A stretch of DNA of 8,270 nucleotides from an uncultured Acidimicrobiales bacterium (GTDB taxonomy: Bacteria; Actinomycetota; Acidimicrobiia; Acidimicrobiales; SZUA-35): contig CALJAE010000200.1 in the NCBI GenBank assembly GCA_938028175.1, forward strand, positions 1 to 8,270, in the 5' to 3' direction. Each line of letters begins with the position of its first letter. Position 1 is the stretch's first letter. The notes below the pieces were generated by a model, which saw only the letters and a list, made by a program, of their open reading frames with translations, had not been told where the DNA came from and did not search any database. The position numbers were made by a program, and so were the translations under genes. This document shows, one piece after another, positions 4,684 through 8,270 of this stretch.

Positions 4684-6169
4684 GTCCACATTTCAAGCCG
4701 GCAGTGCTGAAGCACAAGCTGTTGTAGAACAACGCACTGACTTTCTAGTTGAACAATCTGATGGCGAAAACAGTTGGACCCAAGCCAAAGGCCCATTTAA
4801 GTCTTACTCTCGATCGGTAGAAGTTGACCCCACAACTGGCGATGTGAACCAGATCATCGACTTCGAGCTAGATGCCCCCTATTGGGGGCCGCTGCTCGGT
4901 CTAGTGTTTAAACCTGCTTTCAAAAAACCTCCTCAGGCAGAACACTCTTGGTGGCCAGAAGAAGTAGTCACAGCTAAAACAGTTCGCTCAATATGTGTGC
5001 TCGCTATGTACAGCCTCATATCAGGTTTCTTAGGCGCAATCCTGGGGCAAGAAATAGCGTTTATCGGCAACGACATGGATATAAGTGAAGCAGGACAAGT
5101 CGATGCGCAAGCCTGGATAAGAGTTGGAATCATCGTTGCGATTATCGTTCTTCCGCTTGCCGATCGCTTTGGTAGAAAACCGCTTCTGTTCGCAGTCTCG
5201 ATTGCCGCCATTATCTTCAACGTATTAACGGCAGTTTTTGAAAATTTGCCTTGGATCATTACAACGCAAGCCATATCAAGAGCCTTTATTACCGCAATGT
5301 TTTCACTCTTGACCCTTGCGGTTATAGAGCAAGTACCCGCTGGGTGGAGAGCTCGTGGCATAACGGTGATGACTCTCACGGGCGGCATTGGTGCAGGTTT
5401 CACCGCCATTTTCTTACCTTTAACTGATATAAATATCGAACTATGGCGGGTTCCGTTTGTAGCTAGTGGTCTCTTAATATTTGCAGTTATGCACGCAAAC
5501 AAAAATCTTGAAGAAACCAGTCGCTTCACCAAACAGATTCAAGAAACAAAGACAGTAAAGCCAGATACTAGGTTCAGTCGAAAAGACAAACGAAATCTGT
5601 TGATCGTTGGCTTAGTCTCGTTTTGCTCAACCTTCTTCTTCACCCCTTTCGGATCTGTGAGAAACACCCTCTTGGTAGACCTTGGTTGGACAGGAACCGA
5701 AATAACTACATTCCAAGCGGTAGTTTCAATCCCTGCGGTTCTAGCCATCGTCGTAGGCGGCCTACTAGCCGACCGTTTCACACGTAAACAAGTCGGAATC
5801 GGTGCAATAGCAATTGCGGCTGTTGCTGGAGCGTTCTCTTACAACTTGGTCGGGATAGGACTAATTCTAACTTACGCTGTGACTGTTACCGGTAGCGGCA
5901 TGGCGTTTCCAGCAATCTATGGTTACAAGTCCGAGCTGTTTGGCACACGAGTACGCTCAAAGGCTAACGGCTACATAGACGTACTGCTAGTCGCTGGTAG
6001 CGGATTGGGCCTACTGGCGACTGCTCGACTTATTGATGTATTCGATGACATTGGTATAGCTGTGTCATTTATATCTATCTCTTACGTAGTTCTAATCTTC
6101 GTGTTTGCTTTCTTCCTACCAGAGACAGCAAAGACCGAGCTAGAAGAGCTTTCAGATACCGACGCTTAG
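4670..6169 (+). CDS. MFS transporter with N-terminal soluble extension
   Basis: The 499-residue product consists of a soluble N-terminal part of about 100 residues followed by a 12-helix major facilitator core. Core landmarks: TM1 about 105-127, motif A LADRFGRKP (163-171) between TM2 and TM3, PAGWRARG (223-230) in the TM4-TM5 region, a hydrophilic central loop (277-307), the second-half motif A repeat LLADRFTRK (365-373), SELFGTRVRSKANGY (421-435), and a PETAKTELEEL tail (484-494). The PxGxRxRG and ELFxTxxR signatures fit the sugar-porter/AAHS side of the superfamily, but the substrate is unknown. The N-terminal region (GPFKSYSRSVEVDPTTGDVN at 41-60, then LDAPYWGPLLGLVF at 67-80) is not normal for MFS proteins; its pattern loosely recalls the end of an SRPBCC domain. 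The start overlaps the upstream 52-residue gene. The stop overlaps the stop of the convergent GGDEF-EAL gene by 4 bp. Confidence 0.93.
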   Translation: MTTVKSTFQAGSAEAQAVVEQRTDFLVEQSDGENSWTQAKGPFKSYSRSVEVDPTTGDVNQIIDFELDAPYWGPLLGLVFKPAFKKPPQAEHSWWPEEVVTAKTVRSICVLAMYSLISGFLGAILGQEIAFIGNDMDISEAGQVDAQAWIRVGIIVAIIVLPLADRFGRKPLLFAVSIAAIIFNVLTAVFENLPWIITTQAISRAFITAMFSLLTLAVIEQVPAGWRARGITVMTLTGGIGAGFTAIFLPLTDINIELWRVPFVASGLLIFAVMHANKNLEETSRFTKQIQETKTVKPDTRFSRKDKRNLLIVGLVSFCSTFFFTPFGSVRNTLLVDLGWTGTEITTFQAVVSIPAVLAIVVGGLLADRFTRKQVGIGAIAIAAVAGAFSYNLVGIGLILTYAVTVTGSGMAFPAIYGYKSELFGTRVRSKANGYIDVLLVAGSGLGLLATARLIDVFDDIGIAVSFISISYVVLIFVFAFFLPETAKTELEELSDTDA

Positions 6170-8193
6170 CGAGGAGCTTTTAGCATGCTGAGGGCTGGAC
6201 TATCGGTGGGCACATGAGTCAGCGGCTTGTCATACTCGGGACGGCCAAAGATTCCTTGCGCCCGATCGACAAGTTCATCAAGCGGCATTGGTTCAGCTAA
6301 GAAGTATCCCTGAGCGTGGGTTACTCCAAGGTCAGCCAACGCTCGGAGTTGTTCAAGCGATTCAACCCCTTCAGCGATTGTTGTACGGTTAAGACTTGTC
6401 GACATCATAACAATTGCTTGGGTCATGGTCTGCTTCTCATGGGCTGCTACCAGTCCATCAACAAGAGATCTATCGATCTTCACCTCGCTGATTGGCAGCT
6501 CAAAGAAACGGTTTAGAGAGCTGAATCCCGAACCAAAGTCATCTAGCGCAATGCCTATCCCAAGCGCTTTTAGCTCTCGCATCTCCTGCAGTGCTCGCTC
6601 ATAATGCTCAAAAGTTACGCCCTCTGTGATTTCCATTACTAAGTCTTGGTATCGCCCCCCAGATGTGCTGCAGGCAGCTGTGATCTGGTCCTGAATCTTT
6701 CCACGCTCGAAACTACGGGGAGAAATATTGACAGCTATACGGACATCGCTCAAATGTTCATGCCCCACCCAATTTGCTTTGCATTCAACAAATTTGGCAA
6801 GCGCCAGCTCGGTCACTGTGTCGATGATTCCGGTCTCCTCAGCTTGAGCTATGAACTCTGCTGTTGAAGCTTGAGGGTTAGAGCTCCACCTGGCCAGCAG
6901 CTCAACCATCGCTATTTTGCGTGTTTTAAGATCGTAAATAGGCTGGCCCCAAATATCTATTTCACCGCTGCGAGTCGCTTTTCTAAGCGCTTCACGCGTA
7001 GCAGCCGAGGCAACCCTGCTATCTGCAAGCTCTTTGTTAAACTCGATTGCCTGACCGCGGCCAGTAGATTTAGCTGCATAAAGCGCATAGTCACTTCGTC
7101 TTAGGTATTCCGCAAAGTCAGAGCCAGAATCCCAGTCTTCTATTGGGCTGATGCCGACACTCGCAGAGATATATACATGCTCTCTGCCTATAGCAAACGG
7201 TTCTTCAAGGAGCTCGATCAAGCCATCGGCAAATTCTTTCTGGTCAATATCTGATGTAACCACTAGAAGAAATTCATCTCCACCGAGCCGGGCAACCTTA
7301 CCTTTATCACCCAGTCGTGCCGTTAGCCGTTGCCCAACAAGATTAAGCACTTGATCGCCGACTTCGTGTCCGAGACCGTCGTTTACGTCCTTAAAGCCAT
7401 CTAGATCACAGAACAAAACCGCTTCTATCTGCTCTGACGGGGTATTAGAAAAGAAGTCTGAAATTCCCAAACGGTTAAGTAAGCCCGTTAAGTGATCGTG
7501 ATGTGAGCGTTTACGCTCAGTCTCAGCCTTACTCTCAGCATAGTTTCTAAGTCGAACTAACTCTTCAAACTGAGAAGTATGAACTGATGGAAATAGAAAG
7601 GCAAAGAAAAGGCTGACTATTGTTGCGCCCGCCAAGTTCCATTGAATTTCACCGTATACGAAGGGGGTGAACAGCGAAGGTACAGCCAACGCTAAAACTA
7701 GTGTTCTGGCAAATGGTCTGATATTTGAAAACGTCATCGCTACAGCGCCAACGGACCCAAGAAGCATTCCAACTGCAATGGCGATGAATTCAAAATCTGG
7801 ATTCGAGTTAGTCAAAACAATCGAACCAGTGCTGAGGGCTATTGCCGTTGTAGCGCTGAAGAATCCAAGTGGAAGGCCATGACGCGAAATGCGTGAATTG
7901 GTATAGCTAGAGAAGCCAGTCAATACCATCGCTACCGTTGAAGCCAGGATCGCCAAAATGACCCAGTCCGTAATGCTATTTTGTTGCATCCCAACTACGG
8001 TTTGAGAAAAGAACCACAAAGTGGGACCCGATGTGGCAGCAAGCAGAACAAACGGTAGTCGTATTCGCTGAAAGACCTGATGACGTGCCATAACAAGCTC
8101 TGGGTTATCTATGGCTACGGAGTAGTTTTCACTCTGTTTCAGCTTGCTTTTCACCACTACCCATCGGTCAAGAAACACCAAATTTGAGCTCAC
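6166..8193 (-). CDS. Membrane-anchored GGDEF-EAL protein (c-di-GMP synthesis and hydrolysis)
   Basis: The 675-residue protein has three parts. Residues about 45-204 hold six predicted membrane helices (roughly 47-63, 76-97, 108-128, 135-157, 163-181, 187-203). A charged linker (205-230) follows, then a GGDEF domain (about 231-388) with DHLTGLLNR (233-241), FCDLDGFKDVND (261-272) and an intact GGDEF (304-308). An EAL domain (about 397-650) completes it. The EAL signature reads E431-L-L, but the metal and catalytic residues are all there: Glu431, Asn489, Glu521, Asp551-Asp552 (DDFGSG), Lys572, Glu608 and Gln628. Both activities are therefore plausible, with the membrane part as a sensor of unknown input. 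No RxxD inhibitory site lies at the usual spacing before GGDEF. The start is uncertain: GTG 8193 has no SD, and an in-frame ATG at 8091 (residue 35) just before TM1 is a reasonable alternative. Confidence 0.94.
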   Translation of the reverse strand: MSSNLVFLDRWVVVKSKLKQSENYSVAIDNPELVMARHQVFQRIRLPFVLLAATSGPTLWFFSQTVVGMQQNSITDWVILAILASTVAMVLTGFSSYTNSRISRHGLPLGFFSATTAIALSTGSIVLTNSNPDFEFIAIAVGMLLGSVGAVAMTFSNIRPFARTLVLALAVPSLFTPFVYGEIQWNLAGATIVSLFFAFLFPSVHTSQFEELVRLRNYAESKAETERKRSHHDHLTGLLNRLGISDFFSNTPSEQIEAVLFCDLDGFKDVNDGLGHEVGDQVLNLVGQRLTARLGDKGKVARLGGDEFLLVVTSDIDQKEFADGLIELLEEPFAIGREHVYISASVGISPIEDWDSGSDFAEYLRRSDYALYAAKSTGRGQAIEFNKELADSRVASAATREALRKATRSGEIDIWGQPIYDLKTRKIAMVELLARWSSNPQASTAEFIAQAEETGIIDTVTELALAKFVECKANWVGHEHLSDVRIAVNISPRSFERGKIQDQITAACSTSGGRYQDLVMEITEGVTFEHYERALQEMRELKALGIGIALDDFGSGFSSLNRFFELPISEVKIDRSLVDGLVAAHEKQTMTQAIVMMSTSLNRTTIAEGVESLEQLRALADLGVTHAQGYFLAEPMPLDELVDRAQGIFGRPEYDKPLTHVPTDSPALSMLKAPR

Positions 8194-8204
8194 TCGAACT
8201 ACTA

Positions 8205-8270
8205 CTAGTCAACTAAATCTGGCTTTTTAGTGGGTATTTCACCTTGCCGATTGCTTTGGCTTAGATCAGG
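8205..8270 (-). CDS. Possible C-terminal tail of an upstream gene (runs off right edge)
   Basis: On the minus strand one frame is open from the right edge for 21 codons (PDLSQSNRQG... KKPDLVD), then meets TAG at 8207-8205. The other two minus frames have early stops. The stretch is charged and hydrophilic, as many C-terminal tails are, and it would end 11 bp before the GTG of the GGDEF-EAL gene, a spacing that suits an operon. Twenty-one open codons are easily expected by chance, so this is only a hint. Confidence 0.25.
   Translation of the reverse strand, partial: PDLSQSNRQGEIPTKKPDLVD

Noticed and set aside
4933..5532. Minus-strand frame of 199 codons inside the MFS gene
   Set aside because: Despite its length it is an antisense shadow of the membrane helices of a well-supported transporter, with no upstream SD or recognisable motif.

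Overview
This window is chromosomal, gene-dense, moderate-GC bacterial DNA (by eye a little under 50% G+C). The gene complement points to an actinobacterium with a compact genome, perhaps an aquatic Acidimicrobiia-type lineage: a rhomboid protease fused to an N-terminal zinc finger, a short stand-alone NifU-C protein, GTG starts, several starts without a Shine-Dalgarno sequence, and stop codons of convergent genes that overlap. The taxonomic placement is an inference from protein style and was not searched. I see no insertion sequence, integrase, phage gene, CRISPR array, rRNA or tRNA.

Layout. 1-383 (minus) is the N-terminal part of an unrecognised protein that runs off the left edge. It diverges from a cold-shock protein at 485-703 (plus). 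That gene converges, with overlapping stop codons, on a cysteine desulfurase at 700-1827 (minus), which is preceded at 17 bp by a 58-residue two-helix membrane protein at 1845-2021 (minus). Divergent from this pair is an SRPBCC-fold protein at 2066-2521 (plus), which converges on the zinc-finger rhomboid at 2560-3387 (minus). An intergenic region then leads into an unusually divergent MscL-family channel at 3561-3911 (plus), closed by a strong intrinsic terminator. The next 130 bp hold two hairpins and a duplicated copy of the last six codons and stop of the following gene, a NifU C-terminal-domain Fe-S protein at 4127-4453 (minus). Divergent from it, a 52-residue single-helix protein at 4525-4683 (plus) overlaps the start of a 499-residue MFS transporter with a soluble N-terminal extension (4670-6169, plus). 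The transporter converges, again with overlapping stops, on a membrane-anchored GGDEF-EAL protein at 6166-8193 (minus). A possible tail of another minus-strand gene reaches the right edge.

How the genes work together. There is no single dedicated pathway. The cysteine desulfurase (sulfur donor) and the NifU-C protein (cluster scaffold or carrier) can both serve Fe-S assembly but are about 2.3 kb apart and probably in separate transcripts. MscL, the cold-shock protein, the rhomboid protease and the c-di-GMP enzyme are stress, envelope and signalling functions of a general kind.

I did not find a convincing new multi-gene system. The features most worth a second look are the hairpin and tail-duplication block at 4014-4147, the reworked pore helix of the MscL-like protein, the two tiny membrane proteins coupled to larger genes, and the soluble extension on the MFS transporter.
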